Of a DNA stretch of 64,000 nt, positions 1 to 11,125 are shown piece by piece (positions within the stretch are counted from its first letter, which is position 1; every line of letters starts with the position of its first letter). Under the pieces are notes generated by a model. It did not search any database, was not told the DNA's origin, and saw only the letters and a list, made by a program, of their open reading frames with translations. This stretch comes from Tethya wilhelma (Eukaryota > Porifera > Demospongiae > Tethyida > Tethyidae), in contig CAXIPT010000008.1 of assembly GCA_964030475.1 (NCBI GenBank), positions 2,418,141 to 2,482,140 on the forward strand, written 5' to 3'. The position numbers and the translations under genes are program-made.

Positions 1-208
1 GGGAATTTTGATATCTTTGTATATGTAGTGGTTTATCTTTCCAGTTATGTCTCCATGTGATAGAAGATTACAAAGTTGCTCTCCTTTGACCTACAATAGT
101 ACAATAGTTAGCAGTTGTGACACAGAAACTATTTACTTGCTCCGTATGATGGTCTATGTGGAAAGTAACGTATACTGAAAAATATGCGGAAAATTACAGA
201 GAAAACTT

Positions 209-283
209 AGTGCATGTGCAAACGGTGTGTAACAGGCCCTCTCCCTTCTTGATGGGAGGGGCCTGGGTACAAGGCTAGTCCTA
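209..283. repeat. Dispersed GGCCTGGGTA-type repeat, copy 1
   Basis: This stretch reads tgtgcaaacggtgtgtaaca, then a ggccctctccc/gggaggggcc hairpin, then cctgggtacaaggctag. A closely similar block occurs at about 11062-11125, and partial relatives carrying a gggagagcctg or cctgggta core occur near 43940-43990, 54357-54412 and 54822-54850. The inverted core and scattered location suggest a small non-autonomous repeat. The rest of positions 1-306 shows no coding exon and is probably an upstream intron of the deaminase gene. Confidence 0.55.
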
Positions 284-306
284 ATTCATTGCTATAAATA
301 ATACAG

Positions 307-924
307 GTAGCACACCATTGGGCATGTACAGGAAGCTGATTGAATTTTATAAAGCTGGTCAACTCTCTTTCAAGTATGTGAAGACATTCAACATGGATGA
401 GTATGTGGGTCTACCTGATGATCACCCCGAGAGCTACCATTACTTCATGTACGAGAACTTTTTCAAGCACATTGATATTGATCCAAGTATGTGCTGAGCA
501 CAATATCATAATAATTTGATATTCTAAAAACAAAATATGAAATAATTTATACAGAAAATGCTCACATTCTGAATGGAAACACAGATGATCTGCAAAAGGA
601 ATGCGATGACTTTGAAGTGAAAATAAAAGAAGCTGGTGGGGTTGATCTTTTTATTGGAGGTACATACTGTATAGCTAGAAATTTTCGAGGAGTATATACA
701 TGAAAATTTTACCCGCAAAATTTTCAGGATCATATTCCAATATATGGGTCAGGCTGCTCAATCCTAGAAAATAAAATCGCAAAAGTTTAGCGATCACCTT
801 TCTGCGGAAATTTTATTCCTCGAAAATTTCTAGCTATACGGTATCTCACTGCAGCACAACCTCATTGAGTTATATCCAGCATTTCAGGCTAGCTATATAT
901 AACAACACACATGTATGCTGCATA

Positions 925-998
<74 letters not shown>

Positions 999-1577
999 NA
1001 ACACACACACACACACACACACACACAGGAATCGGACCTGACGGTCACATTGCCTTCAATGAGCCTGGTTCCTCCCTTGTCTCTCGCACCCGCATTAAAT
1101 CACTGGCTGTTGACACTATTGTGGCCAATGCCAGGTTTTTTGGAGGAGATGTGAGTAAAGTACCAAAGCAGGCTCTAACAGTTGGTGTTGGAACAGTCAT
1201 GGATTCTAGGGAGGTGAGAGTAACACCAGGTCATTTGTGTTTTATGTTTCTTTCTTTCAATCATGCTTTGTTGATGTCAATTGAAGCATAGATAATTAGT
1301 CTATGATTGAAGCACCTTCTATGTTCATGAAAACAAATTTACTGTAAATTTGATTCTTATACAGGTGATGATAATTATTACAGGAGCCCATAAGTCGTTT
1401 GCACTCTATAAAGCAATAGAGGAAGGGGTAAGTCATATGTGGACAGTGTCAGCATTTCAGATGCACAAGAAAACACTGTTTGTGTGTGATGATGATGCCA
1501 CTTTGGAACTTCGGGTGAAGACTGTCAAGTACTTTAAAGGACTTATGGACATACATAATCAAGCTGTACAAGACTAG
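307..1577 (+). CDS. GNPDA1: Glucosamine-6-phosphate deaminase (GNPDA), 3' part, four exons
   Basis: The enzyme converts glucosamine-6-phosphate to fructose-6-phosphate and ammonia in the cytosol, linking hexosamine use to glycolysis. Exons are about 307-486, 555-659, 1029-1213 and 1365-1577, all with AG/GT borders. The translation follows animal GNPDA closely: GSTPLG at the start, [12 protein letters not shown] with the catalytic Asp, [25 protein letters not shown], then [20 protein letters not shown] and the terminal [10 protein letters not shown]. The N-terminal exon (about 50 residues before GSTPLG) is missing and must lie upstream of the window. The last exon ends a few residues after KYFKGL, so the C-terminus is shorter than the tail of human GNPDA1. 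The 660-1028 intron carries a small inverted-repeat element and a CA microsatellite with an N. The GNPDA1 versus GNPDA2 choice is not resolvable, as a sponge gene may predate that split. Confidence 0.95.
665..843. mobile_element. MITE-like element with perfect terminal inverted repeats
   Basis: Inside a GNPDA intron, TATAGCTAGAAATTTTCGAG at 670-689 recurs as its exact reverse complement at 819-838. The outer ends TACTG and CGGTA add a few more matching bases. The element is about 180 bp with no coding capacity. The CCGTATAG-type ends resemble elements at 50368-50745 and, more weakly, about 12043-12225 and 43092-43191, so this looks like one dispersed family. Confidence 0.7.
925..1026. repeat. 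(CA)n microsatellite with one N
   Basis: About 100 bp of CA dinucleotides immediately before the third visible GNPDA exon, interrupted by an N at 999. The repeat reaches the splice acceptor (acacacag), so its length polymorphism abuts a 3' splice site. Confidence 0.95.
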
Positions 1578-1703
1578 TAACATACAGCCTAAACCTAAAC
1601 ATTAGAAGCAAGTAAAAAAGACACAAATCTAAAGCTAAATATGCTCTGTTCTTCTTACCTATGCAGCAAATAGTACAAATTTTATACTTAAGAGTTTATA
1701 GTT

Positions 1704-4700
1704 TCAGGGAATAAGGTAATCACGACCCCCTATCTTCTTCTTGGGTACTCTGATCGGTGGGTACCTTGTAGGAGCTCTAGTGGGGATGGAACGTGTGGGG
1801 ATCTTGGTAGGGATCTTGGTAGGGATCCAGATAGTGGGGATCCTAATGGTGTGAGCAATGGTTGGTGAGCCAGGACATGCAAGATTGGAATCACAAGATG
1901 TCCAAATTCTCCTCCTACTGAGTCCAGGAAGTTGCCATTTCTTTGAAAGCTTCTTCCATCGCTTTTTTGATCCCCACTTGAAACTGAACTGATTATGGAA
2001 AACAAGATATTTCGTGTAATTACAAGAATGCAAATTATCTACTGATTGCATGTTTGTGAAATTCACATGCTACCATATTAGGGATATACCACCATGGTAG
2101 TATGAGTGTAAGGAAGAGACAGGAAGGTGCTATTTTTGTACAAAAAAATTCATTGAAACGTTCGTTTTCCTTACTGGAAATTTATATTTCCTCAGTTGAT
2201 AGTAGGCATAGATTTCTGCGTAGTTGTTGGGCCAGGCATGGTAGACATTAATGCAGGCTTTAACTTTGGATGTAGCACGCTGGCAGTAGTGAATGCAAAT
2301 TTCTGGTTCCAGCTCATAAGTGAAGCTAGCAGCTACTTCAATTCCACCTCGTACTATCAGCTGCAAAACAGGGGGGGAAATTATGTCACTACAGAAATGT
2401 CAGATTTCAGATTATTTTATGTCCTAACCAGGATTGTAGCTCTTGCTCCACCTTCAGCTCTCAGAGTTGCACTAGGTATCAGACTAGCACAGGCCTTAAT
2501 TGTGGTTTCACAGAATGTTACTCGTAACTTCAGTCCAAGTTTGACATTCATGTTTACATAAAAGTCAAGAGTTCCAACATAGATGAAAACACTGAATTTT
2601 AGCCGGAAAAGCCTTATATTTGTGCTGAACAAATTCTTTGTTAGACTGCTACATCCAGCTGTCAGGTAACCCTTTTCATTGATGAGAGTCTTGCCTACAA
2701 CTTTCGCATAAATTTTCTGGTAGATGCTGCTTCCTGTTCTTCTACGGAGAAATTCAGCATGAAGGGCAGTTACAGTCTTTCCAAATGCATGTCCCTGAGC
2801 TACAGCTTTAGCAAACAGTTTGTATCCCCCTCCGTTTGGCCTGATGCCAGCAAACCCACCAGCTGCAAACTGAGCATACACCTTACTGATACCAATTTTC
2901 TTCCCCCAAATGTATGCCTTGTGTTTGGGATAGGTTGTCACGTCACTGCGCCTAGAAGAATAGCTTGCAACTAGGTTATAGATAGAGCTTGCTGCATCCC
3001 AGTCAGATCCTCTCCTATGTCGGCTGGAGGTGGTACTGTTCTCTGTATCACGGAAGTCGTGTAGTTCATCGTCATTGTCATTAATGTTGGAGTTCAGAAT
3101 ATAATTCACAAGCATTTTTGACATTTCATTGGCCTGACTTGAACCAAGTTCATTCAAGTAGTGCAATACTAAATCGTGGAGCTTTGAATTAGTGGATCGC
3201 ATTGCACTAGCAACAAGTGGAGCTATGTACTTGTCGTGAACCTCTCTATCTTTGTTTCTGGATAATTTCATATGCTCCAGTGCTTCAATGAGGGTCTGGG
3301 TGATCTGTTCAACCTGATCCTCAACACTGGCTGAAACCAGGACATCACTCAACAAACGTTGAACATTTTTGTTAGTTGTGTGAGCTTTGAGAGCACTGAT
3401 AGATGCAAGTTGGATGTCTATGTTTGGATGTTGAAGGTAGGTTAACAGTGTGTCAATGGTTAGCTTGCTGTCAGTGTTTCCTAGGGAGTGGAGCAAGTGA
3501 ATTATTGACCATGTTGTATCATTTTCTTGTGAAAGACGTTCAGTTTGAGCCAACCTGTCCAACAGATACATGACAACACGGCTTTCTACAGCATTTGTGT
3601 GATCCAAAGATTCCTTGCTAGCTAGGGAGCCATATCCAAGAAGAAGAGGGTCAGTACTAGTAGAGTGATCACTAGCCAGTAACTTTTCAATTAGCTCTAC
3701 AAATTCAATGTGAGGGTTGTGTACAAAAGCAATGTAGGCTATTAGAGCATTCTTCTCCTCTTGGTCATTCACTTCAACCAAGGCATCATGGAGAGCCTAA
3801 ACATACAGAGATATAGAAATAGCTAGAGTATTGAGGAGATTGTGTGAAACAGTGAACTGTATGCATGATTGTGTACCTTCTGTGCTTCAAAACTGCCTTC
3901 AGGGCTAAGCAAGGAATAGATCAGCTTTCTCATTTCTTTATCAGCAACATCTTCTGAGCCCTTAAGCTATAATTGTCCAAAAAAAAAACCTTTTGACATC
4001 TTCCATGTATATGCATGGGATATTACTATAATATAACTACATTATCAAAAAAGAAAAAAAAATTACATCTTTAAGGTATTGAAGTATGCTCTTCAGTGCT
4101 GGTTGGTGTCCTAAAAAGTGTTGGTATTTGCTTTCAAGACTAAGAATCTCATGGAGCTGATTAGCTGAATTGAAAATTAATGATAATTGATTAAAGCATA
4201 CAGCTTATAAGTTATTTTATGTACTATATATTATACCAAGTTGTAAGTTGTCAGGATCTTCATGGAGTTCTTGGAGTACTCTTACGATTGATGGAAGCTT
4301 CTGGTGAAGCATTTTCAATTGGTACAGATCTATTTCACCTGCATAAGAGAATAACTTTGTATAGGGCCGAAATTTCTAGGATCAATGTCATGCAATTAGT
4401 ATACTTGTTTGCTTTCAAAATGTTGTCTGAAATGACTTGTCCACTAGGCTAGTATGCTGATTCATGCATTCTATTATCCTAATGGAACAACACCCCATAT
4501 CACTAGCCTTATACAGCTTGCAAAATTTAATATACATGTTGGGGAAGGCCTGCATGGAAACGAGGCCTCCACATCACCCTACCATCAGTCTGTATGTACT
4601 AGTGTGGGCATTTGGTAATATAATTTCAAAACTGGATGCGTAGTATTAATTTAGTAGTTTCACTTCAATGAAAGTTATATATGGCACTTACTATAATTGA

Positions 4701-6305
4701 TCTTTGCCCTCAGTGAATCACTCACAAAGTCTTGAAATATTGTTTTCTCCTTGTTGCCTTCTGTAGAATCAAATGTATTTCTCTTTTTCTTTTGAGCATG
4801 GCAGCTGATTTTTGTTAAAGAGTAGGAGCCACTGCCTTTGAATTCATTAAGATCAGAGTTACTATCAAATGTATTTGGTTCTCTGGGTATTACTGTAGAC
4901 AACACCCGTCTTTTTCTTCTCTGAGCATCATAATATCTTGGAACACTAGCAGTAATTTTTCCATTGACACTAGGGGCTGCTGCAGTAAAGGTTGAAGGAC
5001 TTCCAGCTGCTGAAAATACAACAGAAGTGCTTCCTCGTGAGGAAGAGAGGACTCCACCAGTGTAGGAGACCACTTCTTCAGTCAGCAGCTGGATATCTTC
5101 CTTTGGTGTGCCTCCGGCAAAAGCAAGGACATTTCTGCTGTTGATGGTTCTGTAGGCTGTTGTGGTACTGCCACTCTTTGTGTATCTGTAGAATATAGGC
5201 AGGATGAAATAATTACTGTGCAAAAATTGATAATTATTTTGTTTGTGAAAATGATAAAAAAATTATTAATTGATGACAAACTGTTAAAGAAGCAAGAATA
5301 GTTAACACGAGCAGCTCCCTCCCATAACCAACTAACCGCTAAAGCACTCACATAGGAAAAACCATCTATACTGACAATATGGAGGCTGATTATCGGCACA
5401 GGTGCATGTAGTTCCCACCCATCCTGACTGTATCACTCTCAAATAAGGACTTTTAATTATTATACCATTTTAACCATGCATACATGGTAATGATCTTATT
5501 GTAATTCCTTTACCTATAAGTTGACCTATGAAGAGACGTGGTATCCTCTTCGTCCTCCTCTGTGGTGCCTTTGAAGTTGGACTGAAAGGCAGCTGCAATA
5601 CCTTTCTTGAAGTTGACGGCAGTGTCACCCTCTCCTGGTGGATGATAGACTTCTACAACCTTTCCATCTGAAGCTTGCACAAAACAAAACTCTCCTGACA
5701 TCAGTTTATCTTCTGGGCTAATTGGTGGCTTGTTCAGTATACTGTCTCTTGGATCCAACTCCGGGATATCTTCTTCAGTACTGTCAAGTACTTCGTCGCT
5801 GCTATATAATGTTTCAGTGTACATAATTATAGTATACCTCAATTATTTTATGCAACGATTGATAATTTTTACATACCTACTGTCTTTGAAAAGTTCACCA
5901 CTTGCTACAACATTCTTGACTGTTATGCAGTAACGAGTAGCAGTCTGTGATCCATACGTACCAACTGCATTGCAAGTAAACATATCATATTATGTTGTAC
6001 AACTTATACATGGCGAGGCATATTTTACTGCATGTGGCATATTATACCTGTTGAACATTGTATTTCAACAGTTGCTTGAATACTTGTTGTCTGCTTCTGC
6101 TCTCCATCATAGTTCACTTGGGTGCTCCTATAGTTGTATACACATATCTCCCCAGCCTGAATAGGGAAAGAAAAAGATCATCCATTCGTTGTGTATCTTG
6201 AATATCCAATGAACAGCTTACTGATCCACAAGGGCCAGTAGCTTGATAAGGTGCACCTTCACCCACAGTGAGGAGGAGAAACACAGAGCATATCACAAAA
6301 AACAT
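1704..6305 (-). CDS. Secreted vitellogenin_N-type lipid-transfer protein, short form
   Basis: About eleven exons run from MFFVICSVFLLLTVGEGAP, a signal peptide at 6305, to a stop at 1704. Exon 2 (about 6156-6050) gives AGEICVYNYRSTQVNYDGE, typical of the N-terminal beta-barrel of vitellogenin/MTP/apolipophorin proteins. Later exons give GEFCFVQASDGKVVEVYHPP and then a helical HEAT-like domain in the large 3796-2419 exon (HNPHIEFVELIEKLL, LGNTDSKLTIDTLLTYLQHP). Basic processing-like sites are visible: RRKRR near 4915 and RHRR, a furin consensus, near 3015. The protein stops soon after the helical domain, at roughly 1,000 residues, without the long DUF1943/vWD half of true vitellogenins. Its last two exons (about 2361-2174 and 2000-1704) encode a Cys-containing stretch, then a cationic KWGSKKRWKKLSKKW segment and a series of IPT repeats. 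Family membership is secure. A role in lipid transport or yolk is family knowledge, and any defence role is inference. Confidence 0.85.
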
Positions 6306-6832
6306 TTTTGTTCATCAAATTCAAAGCTGGCAACCATGCAGTCATTCAAGCATCACTTTTATAGTCTACTACTGTACTAATTATAATCTAGCTATTGTGA
6401 CTAAAGATAGTTCAAATAACAACGCCATGATGTCTATCTACACCAGACAGCCACCACCTGAGGCTCCACATTGACACATGCATGCATGCATGATGCATGC
6501 TTGGGCACATGATGAAAGCATGCATTCTTGCATGGATTATATAATGCCAATGTCTGCCAACATCATCAATAATTATTGTTTTATATTACATCATTATAAA
6601 GCCAAAACATAAGAATTAAAAATTTTGTAAAGTGCGAATAAAATTATTTATCTTGTTTACTTTACAACTCATCAAAATCACACAATATCATTTAATTTGT
6701 CCACACAAAAAATAAATGTACCAGTCATAATTTATCAACACACAGATATATAAGTAGTAATATTCACACACTCAAAATAAATTCCTCCATGATCATGGAT
6801 CAGTACATGTATGTATGTGCATGTATGATTGA
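6306..6832. other. Intergenic stretch between lipid-transfer and P450 genes
   Basis: About 530 bp, AT-rich. It holds the promoter of the lipid-transfer gene (-) and the 3' flank of the first P450 (-). The only structured sequence is a run of overlapping GCATGCAT palindromes at about 6476-6502. I see no coding exon. Confidence 0.6.
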
Positions 6833-8371
6833 CTATTCCACTGTAACTTTTTTCAAAGTGACTAAAATGTCGTTTTTAGTTTTCAAAATACCAGTTGGAC
6901 GTTCCTTGACTTCATGATTTGGATCAGGCAATAAATGAAATCGATGCACGATTGTTGCAATGACAACCTTTTCTTCATTTAGAGCAAAGTTCTGTCCAAT
7001 GCAGTTACGATATCCAGCTGAAAATGGCATGTAGGCATAGGGATCACGTCCCTCAACATTACTAGGGTGAAAACGATGAGGGTCAAACTCATTAGGATTC
7101 GGCCAAATATCTGGATGACGATGAACAGCTCTTACACTTATGGTAGTCTTTGTATTTTTTGGAATAAGAACACCATCAATTTCGGTGTCCTTAGATAACT
7201 GTCTAAACACTTCATAAACTGGAGGATAGAGTCTCATGGCCTCCTTGATGCACCACTGGGTGTACTTCAACTCTTTCAGATCCTCATATTCTAGCCACTC
7301 TCTTCCCATCAGCACATTCCTCACTTCCTCTCGCACTTTCTCTTGGTGTTCTGGGTGCTTGGCAAGACAGTACAGAGTCCAGCACATACCACTGGTAGTG
7401 GTGTCATGACCTTCAAACATAAACGTGTCTGCTTCATCACGAATCTCCAAGTCACTAAGACCTTTTCCATCTTGGTCTGCAGCAGTCAGAAGGATGTCCA
7501 AAAAGTCTAAATACTTTCTCTGTTTGCTTGCTATCTCAAGAGCAGCATCTCGATCAGCATCTATCTTATCCAGACCAAGTGCTGCCTTCCTTTCTTGAAT
7601 CACACCCTCGGAGAATTCATGCACAAGTCTACAGTTGGCTCTCATACGTCTTCCTGATGGTGTCAGCCAGTAGATTAAATCAAAGTGGTAAATAGGTGTA
7701 AGAAAACGAGCTGTAACTAGTTCCAACATGTCAATGACAGCCTTGATATATGGGTGTTTTGTTTTTACACTTTGACATTCACTTCTGTAACTGAATGAAC
7801 ACTGGAGAAGAATGTCTAAAGAAAGCAAACTAATTGTATCAAAGAGTTTCACTGATCTATTTTCTTGAGCCGAAGTGTTCCATTTGGTTAGCAATGGTTG
7901 GAGGCAAGAATTGTATACTGGGATATAGGGCTTTAAGATGTCATAGTGGAAGGCTGGTGTGAGAAGACGACGATTTCTAAACCACTTTTTGTCAGCTGAT
8001 ATCAATAACCCATCTCCCAACCAGGGTGATAATAAGCGATACACATCCATGTTTTTGGGCTCTTTGATTACTTTTCTGATTGAGTCGGGGTGATAAAGCA
8101 CTGCCACCATATATGTTGGACCCACCCATATTTTAAACACTTTACCCCTTTTCTCTTGAATCCATTTCGTCCATTCTTTAACAGCCCAGTCATAAGGACC
8201 AATTTGGGACAGATTGCCCCAAAACCAGTGCAAAGGGCGACCCGCGAGTTTCTTACTAGCTTGAAGTCTCTTGTAGTAGGTGTAGAACCATCTTGGAAGA
8301 TCGATCCACAAAATGATAAGTACCAATAGGATTCCAAACGCCGCAGTGAGCAAGAATGAAGATACCAACAT
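6833..8371 (-). CDS. Cytochrome P450, CYP4-like, intronless (copy A)
   Basis: A 512-residue microsomal monooxygenase in one uninterrupted frame. An N-terminal membrane anchor (about residues 5-25, LLTAAFGILLVLIILWI) precedes a proline-rich hinge. The I-helix reads DTFMFEGHDTTTSG; the Glu before GHDTT is the residue that binds haem covalently in many CYP4 enzymes. The ExxR motif is KEAMR, and the haem-binding loop is PFSAGYRNCIGQ with its Cys at about residue 457. Length and motifs are those of a complete functional P450. The CYP4 clan acts on fatty acids, eicosanoids and related lipids; the substrate here is unknown. It lies in tandem with copy B (9051-10580), about 680 bp upstream. The lack of introns in an intron-rich neighbourhood points to an old retrocopy or intron loss before the duplication. 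Confidence 0.93.
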   Translation of the reverse strand: MLVSSFLLTAAFGILLVLIILWIDLPRWFYTYYKRLQASKKLAGRPLHWFWGNLSQIGPYDWAVKEWTKWIQEKRGKVFKIWVGPTYMVAVLYHPDSIRKVIKEPKNMDVYRLLSPWLGDGLLISADKKWFRNRRLLTPAFHYDILKPYIPVYNSCLQPLLTKWNTSAQENRSVKLFDTISLLSLDILLQCSFSYRSECQSVKTKHPYIKAVIDMLELVTARFLTPIYHFDLIYWLTPSGRRMRANCRLVHEFSEGVIQERKAALGLDKIDADRDAALEIASKQRKYLDFLDILLTAADQDGKGLSDLEIRDEADTFMFEGHDTTTSGMCWTLYCLAKHPEHQEKVREEVRNVLMGREWLEYEDLKELKYTQWCIKEAMRLYPPVYEVFRQLSKDTEIDGVLIPKNTKTTISVRAVHRHPDIWPNPNEFDPHRFHPSNVEGRDPYAYMPFSAGYRNCIGQNFALNEEKVVIATIVHRFHLLPDPNHEVKERPTGILKTKNDILVTLKKVTVE

Positions 8372-9050
8372 AACAGTATCCAGAGCAGGGCCTCTCTGAC
8401 AAGTTGCCTATGTATTCCACCTGACCTCACGTGAGTTATTAAGTGGGCGTAGCTGGCCTAGTTCTAGTGTCCCAGTAGTTCATGTCTTGTTTTCTTGTGT
8501 TCAAGATTAATTTTGCATGATTTCCTAAATTACTGGTAGAAATTATTTAAGCTCATTAGTTGATCTACATAGTGTGCTATATATAATAAGTTTTAATTCT
8601 ATACTTCGGGAAGTTTCTGGTGATTATAATGTATTGTAATATACAATGATATAGTTCTAATAACAATGCCATATGTTGTCTGAAAGTTAAGCCAAGCATC
8701 CTTAACTCAACATTATAATATTATATGGACAAGCGCAATACTAGCTATATAGCCTGCATGGATACAAGCACGATTGTTTGAGTGAACCAATGCCACCGTA
8801 CCATCTTTTGTCCTCTGCCATACATTGTGCAATTATTTTTCGTATCTGCTAATAACTTAATGCCAAACACATTAAGTTATTCGTAAAGTAAAAAAAATGC
8901 AAAATATCAATTTATTTTTTGCACAAAACTATTAATAACGAAATTGCATATGTCCATGAAAGCATGGATATGCAGTCTTCAACAAAGTTAATGCATTCAA
9001 ACATTGAATGTCTACGTGAACATATCACACTATGTGTGAGCAAGAATTGA
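8372..9050. other. Intergenic spacer between the two P450 genes
   Basis: About 680 bp containing the promoter of copy A and the 3' flank of copy B. It is AT-rich with a TATATAATAAG stretch near 8580. The 3' flanks of both copies share only the last coding bases, so the duplicated block does not extend far beyond the stop codons. No exon is evident. Confidence 0.6.
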
Positions 9051-10580
9051 CTACTCCACTGTAATGCCTTTCAAAGTGACTAAAATGTCGTTTTGTGTTT
9101 TCAAAATACCAGTTGGACGTTCCTTGACATCATGATTTGGATCAGGGGATAAATAAAATCGATGCACAATTGTTGCAATGACAACCTTTTCTTCATTTAG
9201 AGCAAAGTTCTGTCCAATGCAGTTACGATATCCAGCTGAAAAGGGCATGTAGGCATAGGGATCACGTCCCTCAACATTACTAGGGTGAAAACGAAGAGGG
9301 TCAAACTCATTAGGATTCGGCCAAATATCTGGATGGCGATGAACTGTTCGCACACTTACATGGGCCCTTGTATTTTCCGGAATAACAACACCATCAATTT
9401 CAATGTCCTTGGATAACTGTCTGAAGACTTCATAAACTGGAGGATAGAGTCTCATGGCCTCCTTGATGCACCACTGGGTGTACTTCAACTCCTTCAGGTC
9501 CTCATATTCCAGCCACTCTCTTCCCATCAGCACATTCCTCACTTCCTCTCGCACTTTCTCTTGGTGTTCTGGGTGCTTGGCAAGACAGTACAGAGTCCAG
9601 CACATACCACTGGTAGTGGTGTCATGGCCTTCAAACATAAACGTGTCTGCTTCATCACGAATCTCCAAGTCACTAAGACCTTTTCCATCTTGGTCTGCGG
9701 CAGTCAGAAGGATGTCCAAAAAGTCTAAATACCTTCTCTGTTTGCTTGCTATCTCAAGAGCAGCATCTCGATCAGCATCTGTCCTATCCAGACCAAGTGC
9801 TGCCTTCCTTTCTTTGATCACACTCTCAGAGAATTCATGCACAAGTTTACAGTTGGCTCTCATACGTCTTCCTGATGGTGTCAGCCAGTAGATTAAATCA
9901 AAGTGGTAAATAGGTGTATTAAAACGAGCTGTTACTAGTTCCACCAACTCATAGACAGCCTTGATGTATGGGTGTTTTGTTTTTACACCTTGACAATCAC
10001 TTTTGTAACTGAACGAACACTGGAGAAGAATGTCTAAAGAAAGCAAACTAATTGTATCAAAGAGTTTCACTGATCTATTTTCATGAGCCGAAGTGTTCCA
10101 TTTGGATAGCAATGGTTGGAGGCAAGAATTGTATACTGGGATATAGGGCTTTAGGATGTCATAGTGGAAGGCTGGTGTGAGAAGACGGCGATTTCTAAAC
10201 CACTTTTTGTCAGCTGATATCAATAACCCATCTCCCAACCAGGGTGATAATAAGCGATACACATCCATGTTTTTGGGCTCTTTGATTACTTTTCTGATTG
10301 AGTCGGGGTGATAAAATATGGTCACCATGTATGTTGGACCCATCCACAATTTGAACACTTTACCCCTTTTCTCTTGAGCCCATTGAATCCATTCTTTAAA
10401 TGCCCAATCATGAGGACCTAATTGGGACAGATTGCCCCAAAACCAGTGCATAGGACGACCCGCCAGTTTATTACTCACTTGAAGTTTCTTATAGTAGGTA
10501 TAGAACCATCCTGGAAGATCCATCCACAGAATAGCAAGGATCAACAGGAATCCCAATACCACAGTGAGCAGGAACGCCAT
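9051..10580 (-). CDS. Cytochrome P450, CYP4-like, intronless (copy B)
   Basis: A 509-residue tandem paralogue of the 6833-8371 gene with the same anchor, FMFEGHDTT, KEAMR and PFSAGYRNCIGQ motifs, and likewise no introns. I start it at the ATG at 10580, giving MAFLLTVVLGFLL. The two proteins are near-identical from about residue 80 to 330 and again around the I-helix and K-helix. They differ more in the N-terminal 80 residues and at substrate-recognition-like patches (VIDMLELVTARFLTP versus VYELVELVTARFNTP; KNTKTTISVRAV versus ENTRAHVSVRTV). This suggests recent duplication or gene conversion with divergence at ligand-contact loops. An N at 10621 in the promoter marks a small gap. Confidence 0.93.
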   Translation of the reverse strand: MAFLLTVVLGFLLILAILWMDLPGWFYTYYKKLQVSNKLAGRPMHWFWGNLSQLGPHDWAFKEWIQWAQEKRGKVFKLWMGPTYMVTIFYHPDSIRKVIKEPKNMDVYRLLSPWLGDGLLISADKKWFRNRRLLTPAFHYDILKPYIPVYNSCLQPLLSKWNTSAHENRSVKLFDTISLLSLDILLQCSFSYKSDCQGVKTKHPYIKAVYELVELVTARFNTPIYHFDLIYWLTPSGRRMRANCKLVHEFSESVIKERKAALGLDRTDADRDAALEIASKQRRYLDFLDILLTAADQDGKGLSDLEIRDEADTFMFEGHDTTTSGMCWTLYCLAKHPEHQEKVREEVRNVLMGREWLEYEDLKELKYTQWCIKEAMRLYPPVYEVFRQLSKDIEIDGVVIPENTRAHVSVRTVHRHPDIWPNPNEFDPLRFHPSNVEGRDPYAYMPFSAGYRNCIGQNFALNEEKVVIATIVHRFYLSPDPNHDVKERPTGILKTQNDILVTLKGITVE

Positions 10581-11035
10581 CAATTCACGAAAAGTTCAAG
10601 TCAATGCACCTGATCAAGAGNACATGGTTTTGAGAAGATTTGTGGGTGTGTTCATAGATGACGTATATATAACGAACGCTAAACGAGTTCTAGGGTCTCT
10701 TAGAAAGCTTCTGTGAGCCTATTTAGACTTAGTAGTTGTAGAGAAACTAATCGAGTAGTACCTCATTAGATCAAGAAGCTTACAACCAACATCTGCGTTG
10801 GCAAAGTTGAGAAATTGTCAGTGGTGAGTGTCTGTGTCTTGAAATACCACAAAAACTAATTCAAAGTGATAGATAGGTAGAAATACATCCAGCGATCTAC
10901 TCTAAGCAACAAAACTTTGGCTAAAAATACTTCTATTCGGTGAATCACTTTTTCTTCATACTTCTAGAATGGGGGTCCAAGGTACATTAATTGAGAAGTG
11001 ACGTCAAAGTATACGGACGTGTGTCGATAGTTTTC

Positions 11036-11061
11036 AATCGCCCTGGAATTCCAGGGCGATT
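11036..11061. repeat. Perfect 26-bp palindrome
   Basis: AATCGCCCTGGAA is followed directly by its exact reverse complement TTCCAGGGCGATT with no loop. It abuts the second copy of the GGCCTGGG repeat. Another imperfect inverted repeat (AGCTAGCTCA ... TTGAGCTAGCT) follows at about 11118-11168. Confidence 0.9.
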
Positions 11062-11125
11062 AAGCGCATGCGCAAACAGTGTGTACCAGGCCCTCTCTTT
11101 GCGGGCCTGGGAACGAGGCTAGCTA
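11062..11125. repeat. Dispersed GGCCTGGG-type repeat, copy 2
   Basis: GCGCATGCGCAAACAGTGTG, then accaggccctctc ... gggcctgggaacgaggctag. It matches the 209-283 copy in order and spacing, with a shorter hairpin loop. The region 10584-11530 otherwise shows no convincing exon. Confidence 0.55.

Noticed and set aside
911..1154. His-Thr repeat reading frames over the CA microsatellite
   Set aside because: They are translations of a dinucleotide repeat in an intron running into a GNPDA exon, not a separate protein.
2196..2561. 121-codon + frame antisense to the lipid-transfer gene
   Set aside because: It overlaps two confirmed minus-strand exons and has no family features.
9454..9891. 145-codon + strand frame inside P450 copy B
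   Set aside because: Antisense shadow of a conserved coding exon; no known motifs.
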